DNA of 37,165 nucleotides from an uncultured Bacilli bacterium (GCA_947623935.1 CANQIE010000011.1:1-37165); one strand, 5' to 3'. Counted from the first letter of the stretch, positions 24,277 to 31,465 are shown. Notes: generated by a model from the letters alone, not told the origin. A program made the numbers and translations.

Positions 24277-25473
24277 TTATAAAACAATATCAAAAATATG
24301 TTCTGCATCTTTTAAAACGCGGATTAACTCATCGATTTCTTCTTTCGTATTATATAAATAAAGACTAATACGGCAGGTATTTTTTACCCCTAGTTGTTCT
24401 TTTAAGATTTTAGCACAATGGTTTCCTGCTCTTACACAGATGTGATAATGATTTAAATAAACAGCCGTATCTTGGCTAAAGACACCTTCAATATTGAAAG
24501 CAACAATAGAAGAAGCCGTCTTTTCATTATAGATTTGAATTTTAGGAACTTCTTTGAGTCTTGCTAAAAGATAACTTTTAAGTTCTTGTTCATAACTTTC
24601 AATTTTATCTAAGCCTATTTCTTCTAAATAATCGATGGCACGTCCTAGACCAATTACTTCCGCAATGGCAGGAGTTCCTGCATCAAATTTGGTAGGAACC
24701 TCTTTTAATTCAAAATCGCCTGTGGATTCAAAACTCGTATTCATTCCTCCACCATAACAAAGCGGTTTGGTCCTTTCTAACAATTCCTTCTTTCCCCATA
24801 AAACGCCAACCCCCGTTGGTCCTAACATTTTATGTCCTGAGAAAGCGAGAAAATCGGCATTCATCTCTTGTACTGAAACTTTACGATGCGGAACACTTTG
24901 AGCCCCATCTACCACAAAATAGATACCTCTTTGGGAACAAATTTCTCCAATTTCCTTCATTGGACGAACATCCCCTATGACATTGGTTACTTGGGCAAGG
25001 GAAATGACTTTGGTTCTATCGGTAATTGTGGATAAAACGTTTGGAATCGTTACTTCGTTATCTTCGGTTAAAGGAATATACTTAATCACAATACCGATTT
25101 CTTTTTCAAGTTCCATCCAAGGTAGTAAGTTGGATGCATGTTCACTTTTAGTAAGCAGTACCTCGTCTCCTTCTTTTAGTTCGTTTTTCATAAAGCCAAA
25201 GACCACTAAGTTTAAAGATTCAGTCGTACCTTTGGTAAAGACTACTTCACTTGCATCCTTAGCATCAATTAGTTTACGCACCTTGCCACGAACGCCTTCG
25301 TATAAAACATCGACTTTCATGCTGTTATCGTAGTCTCCTCGATGAGCATTAGCTGTATAGTTACTATAATAGTCCGTCATGCTATCGATAACACATTGTG
25401 GCTTCATCGTCGTAGCCCCGTTATCAAAATAAATTAAATCCTGTTTAAAAATTGGAAAATCTTCACGGTTCAC
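24277..25473 (-). CDS. sufS: Cysteine desulfurase SufS
   Basis: A 398-residue PLP-dependent enzyme that converts cysteine to alanine and passes the sulfur to SufU. A GTG start at 25473 is preferred, with AGGAGG 9 nt upstream; the track ATG lies inside sufD and lacks a ribosome binding site. Motifs: YFDNGATTMKP near the N-terminus, DGAQSVPHRK (PLP-binding Asp), AFSGHKMLGPTGVG with the Schiff-base Lys, and RAGNHCAK with the catalytic Cys. It is in the operon after sufD, and its length matches group II desulfurases. Confidence 0.95.
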   Translation of the reverse strand: MNREDFPIFKQDLIYFDNGATTMKPQCVIDSMTDYYSNYTANAHRGDYDNSMKVDVLYEGVRGKVRKLIDAKDASEVVFTKGTTESLNLVVFGFMKNELKEGDEVLLTKSEHASNLLPWMELEKEIGIVIKYIPLTEDNEVTIPNVLSTITDRTKVISLAQVTNVIGDVRPMKEIGEICSQRGIYFVVDGAQSVPHRKVSVQEMNADFLAFSGHKMLGPTGVGVLWGKKELLERTKPLCYGGGMNTSFESTGDFELKEVPTKFDAGTPAIAEVIGLGRAIDYLEEIGLDKIESYEQELKSYLLARLKEVPKIQIYNEKTASSIVAFNIEGVFSQDTAVYLNHYHICVRAGNHCAKILKEQLGVKNTCRISLYLYNTKEEIDELIRVLKDAEHIFDIVL

Positions 25474-25486
25474 TTCTTTACACCTC

Positions 25487-26206
25487 CTAGATTTTAGACA
25501 TGTATGGAGCAAAAAGTTCTTTTTCTTCGGTCGAAAGAGGCATTTTTCCTAAAAGGAAGCCTTTAGTTAAGAGCCTAAGGGCATCTTCTTCTTTAATTCC
25601 TCTTGCTTTTAAATAGAATACTTCTTCACTTGGAAATTTCCCAACAAACGCCTGATGGGTCGCATCGACATCAAAACAATCAATCAACAGATTGGGAAGA
25701 ATCGTACAGATAGAAGTTCCTAAATTGATAATCTTGTTATCTTGATTACAAATACATTCTTTGCTAGAACTTGGAACAACGCCATCTACTTTCAATACCG
25801 TAGAACCTTTTAAAGCCACGACATGTTGAACATAATTGCTAATAGTATGGGACGCTTTATGATGGATATTAGTATAGATACTCACATCTTGATCATTAAT
25901 CATAGAAAAATAATAATCGATGTGGGCTTTTTCTTCTAAGGAAATATCGATTGAGCTTTCTGTATTTAAGGCTAAAGCCGACACTGAAAGAGAACTACCT
26001 TTTCCTAACTGATAACGAAAAGATACCTTACTATTTTCTAGTAAAAGAATTACATTCGCTTCTTTTCCTTCTTCCACTACAAAAGTAAAATCCCCTTCGT
26101 ATTCTTTAAAAGTAAGAATTCTTTTTTCGTCTTCTAAAAAGGAATACGTTTTGTCTTTTAGAGAAATATTAGTCCCTTTACTATCAGTCATTACTATTTT
26201 ATTCAT
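25487..26206 (-). CDS. sufD: SufD-like protein (short form)
   Basis: A 239-residue SufB/SufD-family protein, about half the usual SufD length. The N-terminal portion of typical SufD is missing, and what remains is the beta-helix core (KASHTISNYVQHVVALKGSTVLKVDG) plus the C-terminal SufBD part (FVGKFPSEEVFYLKARGIKEEDALRLLTKGFL). It presumably pairs with SufB and SufC. It overlaps the end of sufC by 8 bp, so it is translationally coupled. The reading frame and ribosome binding site (AGAGGGA) are intact, so this is a compact form and not a fragment. Confidence 0.88.
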   Translation of the reverse strand: MNKIVMTDSKGTNISLKDKTYSFLEDEKRILTFKEYEGDFTFVVEEGKEANVILLLENSKVSFRYQLGKGSSLSVSALALNTESSIDISLEEKAHIDYYFSMINDQDVSIYTNIHHKASHTISNYVQHVVALKGSTVLKVDGVVPSSSKECICNQDNKIINLGTSICTILPNLLIDCFDVDATHQAFVGKFPSEEVFYLKARGIKEEDALRLLTKGFLLGKMPLSTEEKELFAPYMSKI

Positions 26207-26963
26207 GATATCCCTCTTGACTTATAACATTCTCACTAATATATCCTTCTTTTTCAATTTTTCGAGCAAGAGAAATATCGCCACTTTGAACAATTTTTCC
26301 TTTTCCCATTTGATGTACATAATTTAGAGGAAGATATTCTAAGATTCTAGGATAATGGGTAATAATTAAGACACTGGTCTTTGGATTTTCTTTTAAATAT
26401 TGATTGATGTTTTCTGCACAAATACGAAGACTATCCACATCTAGTCCTGAATCTAATTCATCTAAAATAATAAAGGAGGGCTTTAATAGTTTCATTTGCA
26501 AGATTTCGTTTTTCTTTCGTTCTCCTCCTGAAAAGTCTTGATTGATAGAACGACTCATCATCGAAGAATCCATCTTTAAATCTTTAAGAGACGCATCCAT
26601 TAATTCTAAGAAAGGATATAGTCCAATCGCTTCTTCTCTTCTACTGTTGATAGCCGTCTTTAAGAATTCAGTATTACTTACCCCTTCTATACTAATAGGT
26701 GATTGAAATGATAAGAAAATACCCAGTTTTGATCTTTCATCAACCGATAAAGGAAGAATAGATTTTCCATCCGCTAGAATATCCCCTTCGGTCACTTCGT
26801 ATTCAAAACTTCCCATTAAAACTTTCGCAAGTGTACTTTTTCCAGTTCCATTAGGTCCCATGATGGCATGTACTTCTCCATCGTTTATTACTAAAGAAAA
26901 ATCTTTTAAGATTTCTTTTTTATCTTTGGCATTTACGGTTATATTTTTTATCTCTATTTTCAT
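26199..26963 (-). CDS. sufC: Fe-S cluster assembly ATPase SufC
   Basis: A 254-residue ABC-type ATPase that drives conformational changes of the SufBCD scaffold. Walker A GPNGTGKST (about residues 36-44), the signature FSGGERKKNEILQ (about 143-155), Walker B SFIILDELDSGLD (about 162-174, followed by the D-loop) and the switch His (LIITHYPRI) are all present. It is the first gene of the suf operon with a GAGG/GGTG ribosome binding site. It has no membrane segment, as expected for SufC. Confidence 0.95.
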   Translation of the reverse strand: MKIEIKNITVNAKDKKEILKDFSLVINDGEVHAIMGPNGTGKSTLAKVLMGSFEYEVTEGDILADGKSILPLSVDERSKLGIFLSFQSPISIEGVSNTEFLKTAINSRREEAIGLYPFLELMDASLKDLKMDSSMMSRSINQDFSGGERKKNEILQMKLLKPSFIILDELDSGLDVDSLRICAENINQYLKENPKTSVLIITHYPRILEYLPLNYVHQMGKGKIVQSGDISLARKIEKEGYISENVISQEGYHE

Positions 26964-27018
26964 ATCCTCACCGCTTTCGACTATTATTTTATCACTTTTT
27001 TTATTTATTCACAAATAT

Positions 27019-27024
27019 ATTATA
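27019..27024 (-). promoter_or_regulatory. Likely -10 of the suf operon
   Basis: TATAAT on the minus strand, about 55 bp upstream of sufC. No good -35 is visible at standard spacing. No Fur or IscR site was recognised. Confidence 0.4.
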
Positions 27025-27132
27025 TAGGAAATGAAAAAATATTTTGTCGTTAAATAGAAAAAGTATAAAAATTCAAAATAGTTCCATAATAAGAAATGGA
27101 TACTCGCTGTATTCACAAAGTTTTATTCCATA

Positions 27133-27160
27133 GAAAAACCGTCTAACAGGACGGCTTTTA
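27133..27160 (-). terminator. Terminator of the 120-residue paralogue gene
   Basis: A GCCGTC/GACGGT stem (one G-T pair) with a 6-nt loop is followed by TTTTT on the minus strand, overlapping the stop codon region. Confidence 0.75.
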
Positions 27161-27520
27161 TTTTACTTTTTGTTTTTCTTTGGCAGTAGCGTGTACAATT
27201 AAAGAGCCAAATTTCTTCTTTAATGTCCAATCACGTTCTGTTTGTACTGCATAATCAGAAAGACGCCATTCGGGATCTACATAATGCGAGACTGCCTCTT
27301 TAATCGTTGATGATGAAATAGAAATTTGAAAAGGGACATTTGCTTTTCCCAAATCATCTTCTCCCTTACCAAAAGCTTCTAAAAAGACTCCCATCGGATT
27401 ACAATATTCTTTTACATTAAATACCACTTCATTTAAAGTAATATGGGCAGTATCTTTATAATAAGACTTTAGGATATCCCCTAAGGCTTTAGCATCAAAA
27501 GTATATGTTTTAACAACCAT
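27158..27520 (-). CDS. Unrecognised small protein, paralogue A
   Basis: A 120-residue probably cytoplasmic protein with no signal peptide or helix in the membrane. It is clearly homologous to the 118-residue gene next to it: YYKxTAH, EVVF, FLEAFGKG, VPFQ, AVSHYVDPxW and the C-terminal KQKVK are shared. I do not recognise the family. It has its own TTGACA-N17-TATAAT promoter and AAAGGAG ribosome binding site, nearly the same as the other copy, so the whole unit was duplicated. It is a stand-alone transcription unit with a terminator. Confidence 0.8.
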   Translation of the reverse strand: MVVKTYTFDAKALGDILKSYYKDTAHITLNEVVFNVKEYCNPMGVFLEAFGKGEDDLGKANVPFQISISSSTIKEAVSHYVDPEWRLSDYAVQTERDWTLKKKFGSLIVHATAKEKQKVK

Positions 27521-27551
27521 TTGCTTTTCTCTCCTTTTTAAGTAAGGCTTA

Positions 27552-27580
27552 TTATACTATTTAAAAAGGGATTTGTCAAA
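27552..27580 (-). promoter_or_regulatory. Consensus sigma-A promoter of paralogue A
   Basis: TTGACA (27575-27580) and TATAAT (27552-27557) with a 17-bp spacer on the minus strand give a perfect consensus match. Confidence 0.85.
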
Positions 27581-27636
27581 ATATTCTATTTCAAGTGCAA
27601 TAATATTAAAAGATAAAAAACGGATTTTGCTTTATC

Positions 27637-27993
27637 TTATTTTACTTTTTGTTTCGTATTGGTAATAACGCTTACGGTTAAAGATTCCAATTTTTCCTTT
27701 GATTCATTAGATATACGTCCTATGGATACATCAGATACAACCCAATTGGGATCTACATAATGAGAAACCGCTTTTTTAATATCGTCCATCGAAATAGCCG
27801 TTTGAAAAGGGACTATGACTCTAACAAAATCAACTTTTCCCTTACCGAAAGCTTCTAAAAAGGCCTCTCCATCGGTATTCGGATATTTGAGTCCGAATAC
27901 CACTTCATCCAAAATAAGATGGGCCGTTTCTTTATAATAGGCTTTTACAATATCCTCTAGAGTATCCGTATTGATATCATATTTTTTTACCAT
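27637..27993 (-). CDS. Unrecognised small protein, paralogue B
   Basis: A 118-residue paralogue of the neighbouring 120-residue protein, with the same conserved blocks (YYKETAH, DEVVF, FLEAFGKG, VPFQ, KKAVSHYVDPNW, KQKVK). No family is recognised and no membrane segment or catalytic motif is visible. Conserved charged and aromatic positions suggest a folded domain under selection. It has its own promoter, divergent from hit and sharing the -35 region with it. It is probably the original copy, because its upstream region still leads into an intact hit gene. Confidence 0.8.
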   Translation of the reverse strand: MVKKYDINTDTLEDIVKAYYKETAHLILDEVVFGLKYPNTDGEAFLEAFGKGKVDFVRVIVPFQTAISMDDIKKAVSHYVDPNWVVSDVSIGRISNESKEKLESLTVSVITNTKQKVK

Positions 27994-28022
27994 ATTTTTT
28001 CTCTCCTTTTTAAGTAAGTCTT

Positions 28023-28051
28023 ATCATACACTTTAAAAAAGCATTTGTCAA
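28023..28051 (-). promoter_or_regulatory. Promoter of paralogue B
   Basis: TTGACA (28046-28051) and TATGAT (28023-28028) with a 17-bp spacer on the minus strand. The -35 overlaps the -35 of the divergent hit promoter. Confidence 0.8.
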
Positions 28052-28073
28052 AGGATTCTATTTCTAGTACAAT
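28045..28073 (+). promoter_or_regulatory. Promoter of hit
   Basis: TTGTCA (28045-28050) and TACAAT (28068-28073) with a 17-bp spacer. The near-palindrome TTTGTCAAA serves as -35 for both directions. Confidence 0.65.
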
Positions 28074-28094
28074 AAGTTTTAGGAGATGAAAAAG

Positions 28095-28487
28095 ATGGAC
28101 GACTGCATTTTTTGTAAAATTATGAAAGGTGAAATTCCTAGTTATACTATTTATGAAGATGATGAAGTGAAAGTATTTTTAGATATTAATCCTTCGACCA
28201 ATGGGGATGCTTTATTAGTACCTAAAAAACATATCGTGACGATTGATGATTTATCGAGTGATGCTCTTCTTCACTTTTTTGAAGTCACACTTAAAGTTAA
28301 AAAATTAATGGAAGTACGGCTTCATATCGATGGTCTTACCATTTGTCAGAATAATGGACATGGACAAGATGTTAAACACTTTCATGTGCACTTGACCCCT
28401 CGTTATGTAAACGATAATTTAAAACACGACTTTAACAAAGAAATCTTAGTTGATATTGCTAAAGTACACGAACAATTAACGAAATAG
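28095..28487 (+). CDS. hit: HIT-family nucleotide hydrolase
   Basis: A 130-residue histidine-triad protein. The second ATG (28095) is used because AGGAG lies 9 nt before it and directly abuts the first ATG; MDDCIFCKIMKGEIP is then the typical HIT N-terminus. The zinc-binding-like Cys pair CIFC, the motif NNGHGQDVKHFHVHLTPRY with the triad HFHVH, and normal family length (about 130-140) all fit a hydrolase of nucleoside phosphoramidates or dinucleotides. It is a single-gene unit with a terminator shared with the convergent YjcZ-like gene. Confidence 0.93.
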   Translation: MDDCIFCKIMKGEIPSYTIYEDDEVKVFLDINPSTNGDALLVPKKHIVTIDDLSSDALLHFFEVTLKVKKLMEVRLHIDGLTICQNNGHGQDVKHFHVHLTPRYVNDNLKHDFNKEILVDIAKVHEQLTK

Positions 28488-28488
28488 A

Positions 28489-28514
28489 AAAAGAGGAAAA
28501 TTTTCCTCTTTTTT
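28489..28514 (+). terminator. Bidirectional terminator between hit and a YjcZ-like gene
   Basis: A perfect palindrome AAAGAGGAAAA/TTTTCCTCTTT is followed by Ts in both directions. It reaches the stop codon of the minus-strand small gene. Confidence 0.85.
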
Positions 28515-28629
28515 AATAGGTTACGCATCCACCAAGAATGATGGCTAGTAAGATATATAATACGACAACGATAACAAATCCTGCGCCACCTTTTGAAGTA
28601 GTCGTATTTTCATTGTTTTGACAAGACAC
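28513..28629 (-). CDS. YjcZ-like tiny membrane protein (38 aa)
   Basis: This gene is too short for the ORF track. A GTG start with AAGGAGG 11 nt upstream encodes 38 residues: a polar N-terminus (MSCQNNENTTTSK), then GGAGFVIVVVLYILLAIILG and a Cys near the end. The Gly-rich start of the helix and the VVVLYILL core match the tiny transmembrane YjcZ-type sporulation proteins of Bacilli. It follows a second, 26-residue gene of the same kind. The function of this family is poorly known; many members are expressed in the spore or mother cell. Confidence 0.75.
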   Translation of the reverse strand: MSCQNNENTTTSKGGAGFVIVVVLYILLAIILGGCVTY

Positions 28630-28652
28630 GATTTACTACACCTCCTTACTAA

Positions 28653-28733
28653 TTAGATCCAAGCACCAAGTATGATAACTAATAAAATGAATAATACTAA
28701 AACGATAGCTGCGCTTGATACATTATTTCCCAT
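28653..28733 (-). CDS. YjcZ-like tiny membrane protein (26 aa)
   Basis: A 26-residue ORF with an excellent AAAGGAGG ribosome binding site and ATG start: MGNNVSSAAIVLVLFILLVIILGAWI. It is almost entirely one helix, and its VLVLFILLVIILGAW core resembles YjcZ-family tiny proteins. It precedes the 38-residue gene by 23 bp, and the two probably form one transcript. A sporulation-type -10 (CATAAAAT) lies about 32 bp upstream of the start. It is missing from the ORF track because of size. Confidence 0.72.
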   Translation of the reverse strand: MGNNVSSAAIVLVLFILLVIILGAWI

Positions 28734-28764
28734 AATTTATTCCTCCTTTTTTATGACTCACATT

Positions 28765-28791
28765 ATTTTATGGGAATAAGACGAATTTGGT
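28765..28791 (-). promoter_or_regulatory. Candidate sigma-E/sigma-K promoter of the tiny gene pair
   Basis: The minus strand has CATAAAATA, fitting the CATAnnnTA -10 of mother-cell sigma factors, and a GCACC at 17 bp upstream that could provide the sigma-K -35 (AC). The motif is short and the call is tentative. Confidence 0.4.
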
Positions 28792-28824
28792 GCTACTTCC
28801 AAAAGAAATTTCTTTTAGTAAGTG

Positions 28825-28853
28825 TTGTAATTTAAAAAATAATTTGCTATGAT
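28825..28853 (+). promoter_or_regulatory. Promoter of prsA
   Basis: TTGTAA (28825-28830) and TATGAT (28848-28853, preceded by TGC) with a 17-bp spacer; AAAGGAGG follows before the ATG. Confidence 0.7.
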
Positions 28854-28879
28854 ATTGTTGTATTTTAAAGGAGGAAATT

Positions 28880-29863
28880 ATGAAAAAAATACTACTTTGT
28901 TTAGTCCTTTTACTTTTGGTAACCGGATGTGGCAATCAACCCAAACTAGAAAATGGACAAGAGGCTGTTGTATCATTAAATGATGGAATGATCTCAGTTG
29001 ATGAATTATATCAAGAAATGAAAGATAGTTATGCTATCGGAATCTTACTCGATATGGTTGATGAAAGGATTCTTGCTCAAAAATATCCAGAATCGGATGA
29101 AGAAAAAGAATACATCGATAATCAAATTCAAACTTGGTTATTAACCTTTAAAGACCAAGCAACTTTATTACAAGTTACTCAATCAAAATTAGGAATCTCA
29201 ACGATGGATGGATTAAGAAGTTATCTTTCGCTTCAATTCAAAGAAAATAAAGCCATTGAAGATTATGTTAAAAGTTTAGTCACCGATAAAGAGATTCAAA
29301 AATATTACGATGATAAAGTATTTGGAGATATCAAAGCAAGACATATTTTAATTACATCAGAGGCCACTTCAAGTATGACCGAAAGTGAAAAGAGTGAAAA
29401 AGAAGCCGAAGCACTTCAAAAAGCAAAAGACATCATTGCAAGACTTGATAACGGTGAAGACTTTAGTGAACTTGCTAAAGAGTTCTCTAGTGATGACTCT
29501 AACAAAGATAATGGTGGAGATTTAGGATACTTCTCAACAGGTGAAATGGTGGAAGAATTCGAAACGGCTGCTAAGAAACTAGAAGTTGGAAGTTATACTA
29601 AAGAACCTGTTAAAACGACTTATGGATACCACATCATCCTAAAAGACGATGAAAAAGAAAAAGCTCCACTTGACCAATGGACCGATAAAATTAGAGAAAC
29701 GCTTGCTAACCAAAAGTTAGAAGACGATGCAACATTACAAGTAACTGCTTTAATGGAATTAAGAAAAGAAGCAGGTATGTCAATTGTTGATGACAATCTA
29801 AAAGATCAATATGACTTATTAATGCAACAAATGAAAGATTCTCTAAGAGAAAATAATAATTAA
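28880..29863 (+). CDS. prsA: PrsA-type foldase lipoprotein (parvulin PPIase)
   Basis: A 327-residue lipoprotein with lipobox VTGC (Cys17) that assists folding of exported proteins on the outer membrane face. Its N-terminal SurA-like helical region (about residues 30-145) leads to a PpiC parvulin domain (about 148-255), recognisable by ARHILI, FSELAKEFSSDDSNKDNGGDLGYFSTGEM and YGYHIIL. A helical C-terminal part follows. It has its own promoter and a strong terminator. It could help fold the many exoproteins in this window, but it is a general housekeeping factor. Confidence 0.93.
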   Translation: MKKILLCLVLLLLVTGCGNQPKLENGQEAVVSLNDGMISVDELYQEMKDSYAIGILLDMVDERILAQKYPESDEEKEYIDNQIQTWLLTFKDQATLLQVTQSKLGISTMDGLRSYLSLQFKENKAIEDYVKSLVTDKEIQKYYDDKVFGDIKARHILITSEATSSMTESEKSEKEAEALQKAKDIIARLDNGEDFSELAKEFSSDDSNKDNGGDLGYFSTGEMVEEFETAAKKLEVGSYTKEPVKTTYGYHIILKDDEKEKAPLDQWTDKIRETLANQKLEDDATLQVTALMELRKEAGMSIVDDNLKDQYDLLMQQMKDSLRENNN

Positions 29864-29868
29864 AAAAC

Positions 29869-29900
29869 AAAAAGAATAGCGTTCAAACTATTCTTTTTTT
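29869..29900 (+). terminator. Bidirectional terminator between prsA and recX
   Basis: A 9-bp AAAGAATAG/CTATTCTTT stem with T tracts on both strands lies between convergent genes. Confidence 0.85.
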
Positions 29901-30642
29901 ATTCGTGTATCGAAAATCCTTTTTGAAACATTTTTTGTTTAATCCGAAGTTCTAGTTCAGCTCCTGAATACTTTGGGCTTAATTTCTTGTAGAGTTTATC
30001 GTATTCCTTCTTACGGATAGATTCATCTTCTTCGATTGGATAATGGTCTAAAATCGTAGTAATCATGCTTCGGTCATATCCCATTGTAATAAAATGATTA
30101 ATCATACTTTTAAGCAGTAAGTTCTTACTTTTCGTATGATTGTTTTTGACTTCTTTGGCAATGAGTTTATTTAGCTTTTCTCTTTGAAGATCTTCGGTAT
30201 AAACGGTTAATACCTCTTGTTTGATAGACTCATCTACCCCTCTTTTAGTAAGTTCGTTTGCAATCTTATAAGGTCCATCCATACTTAATAGAATTCGGTC
30301 ATGGACAAAACTTTGAGCAAAGATTTGATCGTTAACATAACCTTGTTTTTCTAATAGTTGAAGGGCTTCTTCGACCATGGTATCTTCATAGCCTTTTTTA
30401 ATTAAAGAAGAGGTAAGTTCTTTCCTACTTCGAAGTCTTCGCTCTAATAATTTAAGGGCCTGATTATAAGCCATATATTTTTGATTCTCTACTTCTAATT
30501 GTAACAAGAGATCCTCATCGATCTCTTTTGTTAATAAAAGATTGTATTTCAAAATTAAATCTTCATGAAGATAAATACTTCCTTCATCTAGTATTAATTC
30601 ATATTCTCCATTTTTTAATTTTTTATATTTTAAAATGTGCAT
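29899..30642 (-). CDS. recX: RecA-modulating protein RecX
   Basis: A 247-residue RecX-family protein that regulates RecA filaments. It is composed of three-helix repeats: RLRSRKELTSSLIKKGY (about residues 69-85) and GYVNDQIFAQSFVHDR (about 101-116) are the classic RecX motifs, followed by KIANELTKRGVDE and later helical repeats. Its length matches the longer Firmicutes form. AGGTGATG serves as ribosome binding site. An extended -10 promoter (TGG-TATAAT) follows the rpoZ terminator, so it is independently transcribed. Confidence 0.9.
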   Translation of the reverse strand: MHILKYKKLKNGEYELILDEGSIYLHEDLILKYNLLLTKEIDEDLLLQLEVENQKYMAYNQALKLLERRLRSRKELTSSLIKKGYEDTMVEEALQLLEKQGYVNDQIFAQSFVHDRILLSMDGPYKIANELTKRGVDESIKQEVLTVYTEDLQREKLNKLIAKEVKNNHTKSKNLLLKSMINHFITMGYDRSMITTILDHYPIEEDESIRKKEYDKLYKKLSPKYSGAELELRIKQKMFQKGFSIHE

Positions 30643-30659
30643 TTACATCACCTATCTCT

Positions 30660-30668
30660 ATTATACCA
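30660..30668 (-). promoter_or_regulatory. Extended -10 promoter of recX
   Basis: TGG-TATAAT on the minus strand, immediately after the T tract of the rpoZ terminator. The -35 is poor. Confidence 0.5.
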
Positions 30669-30675
30669 AGAGAAA

Positions 30676-30711
30676 AGAAAAAAGACTTAATCTTTTTTTA
30701 CTGTGATTAAG
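30676..30711 (-). terminator. Terminator of rpoZ, containing its stop codon
   Basis: CTTAATC/GATTAAG stem with a 12-nt loop and six Ts on the minus strand. The rpoZ codons for the last Asp and the stop are part of the descending stem. Confidence 0.75.
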
Positions 30712-30887
30712 CCTGCCTCAACTTCTTCTAAAGCTCTTCCAATCGGTTTCTTGGAAGTATATTCATTAATTGGCATTTGGTAATGTCCATTTTGCATCAT
30801 TTCTTTACTTCTTTGTGCCACTATATGAACTAGTTCATACTTTGAATCTACCAAGTTTAAAATCTTATCAATCGATGGAAACAACAT
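30687..30887 (-). CDS. rpoZ: RNA polymerase omega subunit
   Basis: A 66-residue omega subunit. The N-terminal MLFPSIDKILNLVDSKYELVHIVAQRSKEM is typical of Firmicutes omega, and KKPIGRALEEVEAGLI is the conserved second half. It helps assemble the RNA polymerase core. GGGGAGG serves as ribosome binding site. In many Bacilli it sits after gmk; here the preceding gene is a spore-coat-like gene, so this operon order is not conserved. Three 10-bp repeats lie upstream. Confidence 0.93.
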   Translation of the reverse strand: MLFPSIDKILNLVDSKYELVHIVAQRSKEMMQNGHYQMPINEYTSKKPIGRALEEVEAGLITVKKD

Positions 30888-30946
30888 AATATCATCCTCC
30901 CCTTTGCTATTTTAAGAATAACCCCATTTACACTTCTTTGCAACAC

Positions 30947-30974
30947 ATTAGACAAAATTAGACAGTAATTGACA
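30947..30974 (-). repeat. Three 10-bp-spaced direct repeats upstream of rpoZ
   Basis: The minus strand reads TGTCAAT, TGTCTAAT and TGTCTAAT at exactly 10-bp intervals, just upstream of a TTGCAA -35-like hexamer (30936-30941). One-helical-turn spacing suggests a protein-binding array, but no regulator is known. Confidence 0.55.
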
Positions 30975-30989
30975 ATGTAAACTTTTTAT

Positions 30990-31015
30990 TCCAAATAAAA
31001 AGACCCGAAGGTCTT
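30990..31015 (-). terminator. Terminator of the cotD-like gene
   Basis: An AAGACC/GGTCTT stem with a TTCG-type tetraloop is followed by TTTTATTT on the minus strand, overlapping the end of the coding region. Confidence 0.88.
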
Positions 31016-31349
31016 ATCTAAATTGGCAGCATGAACCACATTGCATATTGCTACAAACATTTTCTTCTGAGCAAGTGTAGCAAGGACGATATGTATGTTT
31101 GTAGATGTGATGATTTACTACTCTTGTATGAATAGGGCATACATGAGGTACTTCATGAACGAAAGTACGGTTTACTACTCTTTCTTGAACAGGTCCAACG
31201 ATTGGATTTTGCATTGCTCCACCCATAGCCATCATTGGCATATCTCCCATTTCGGAGTCAACGTTCATATCGATATCTACGGTGTTGTTGTTTCCAACGA
31301 ATTGTGTAGTTAAATCATTGTCTCTATCATAACAACGATCTTGAAACAT
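31014..31349 (-). CDS. cotD: CotD-like inner spore coat protein
   Basis: A 111-residue His/Cys-rich protein. The core RVVNRTFVHEVPHVCPIHTRVVNHHIYKHTY closely resembles CotD of Bacillus (VNRTFYHEVPHVHPVHT...). Met/Gly-rich N-terminal and Cys-rich C-terminal (CYTCSEENVCSNMQCGSCCQ) parts may crosslink in the coat. AGGAGG lies 8 nt before the start. A CATATCTTA element, similar to mother-cell sigma factor -10 sequences, lies about 25 bp upstream, with no clear -35. The gene implies an endospore-forming organism. Confidence 0.85.
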   Translation of the reverse strand: MFQDRCYDRDNDLTTQFVGNNNTVDIDMNVDSEMGDMPMMAMGGAMQNPIVGPVQERVVNRTFVHEVPHVCPIHTRVVNHHIYKHTYRPCYTCSEENVCSNMQCGSCCQFR

Positions 31350-31394
31350 TTTTCATTCCTCCTATCTAACATAAGATATGAAAATAGGAAAAAG

Positions 31395-31425
31395 ATACCT
31401 ATCATGTTTGCCCATTATTAGGTAT
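31395..31425. repeat. Inverted repeat upstream of cotD-like gene
   Basis: ATACCTA and TAGGTAT are separated by 17 nt, between the cotD-like gene and the ffh terminator. It may be an operator; no known motif. Confidence 0.45.
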
Positions 31426-31453
31426 AAAAAAATAATCTCTAAAAGGAGATTAT
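31424..31453 (-). terminator. Terminator of ffh
   Basis: An ATAATCTC/GAGATTAT stem with a 6-nt loop and seven Ts on the minus strand. Confidence 0.88.
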
Positions 31454-31465
31454 CTCTATAAAAGG

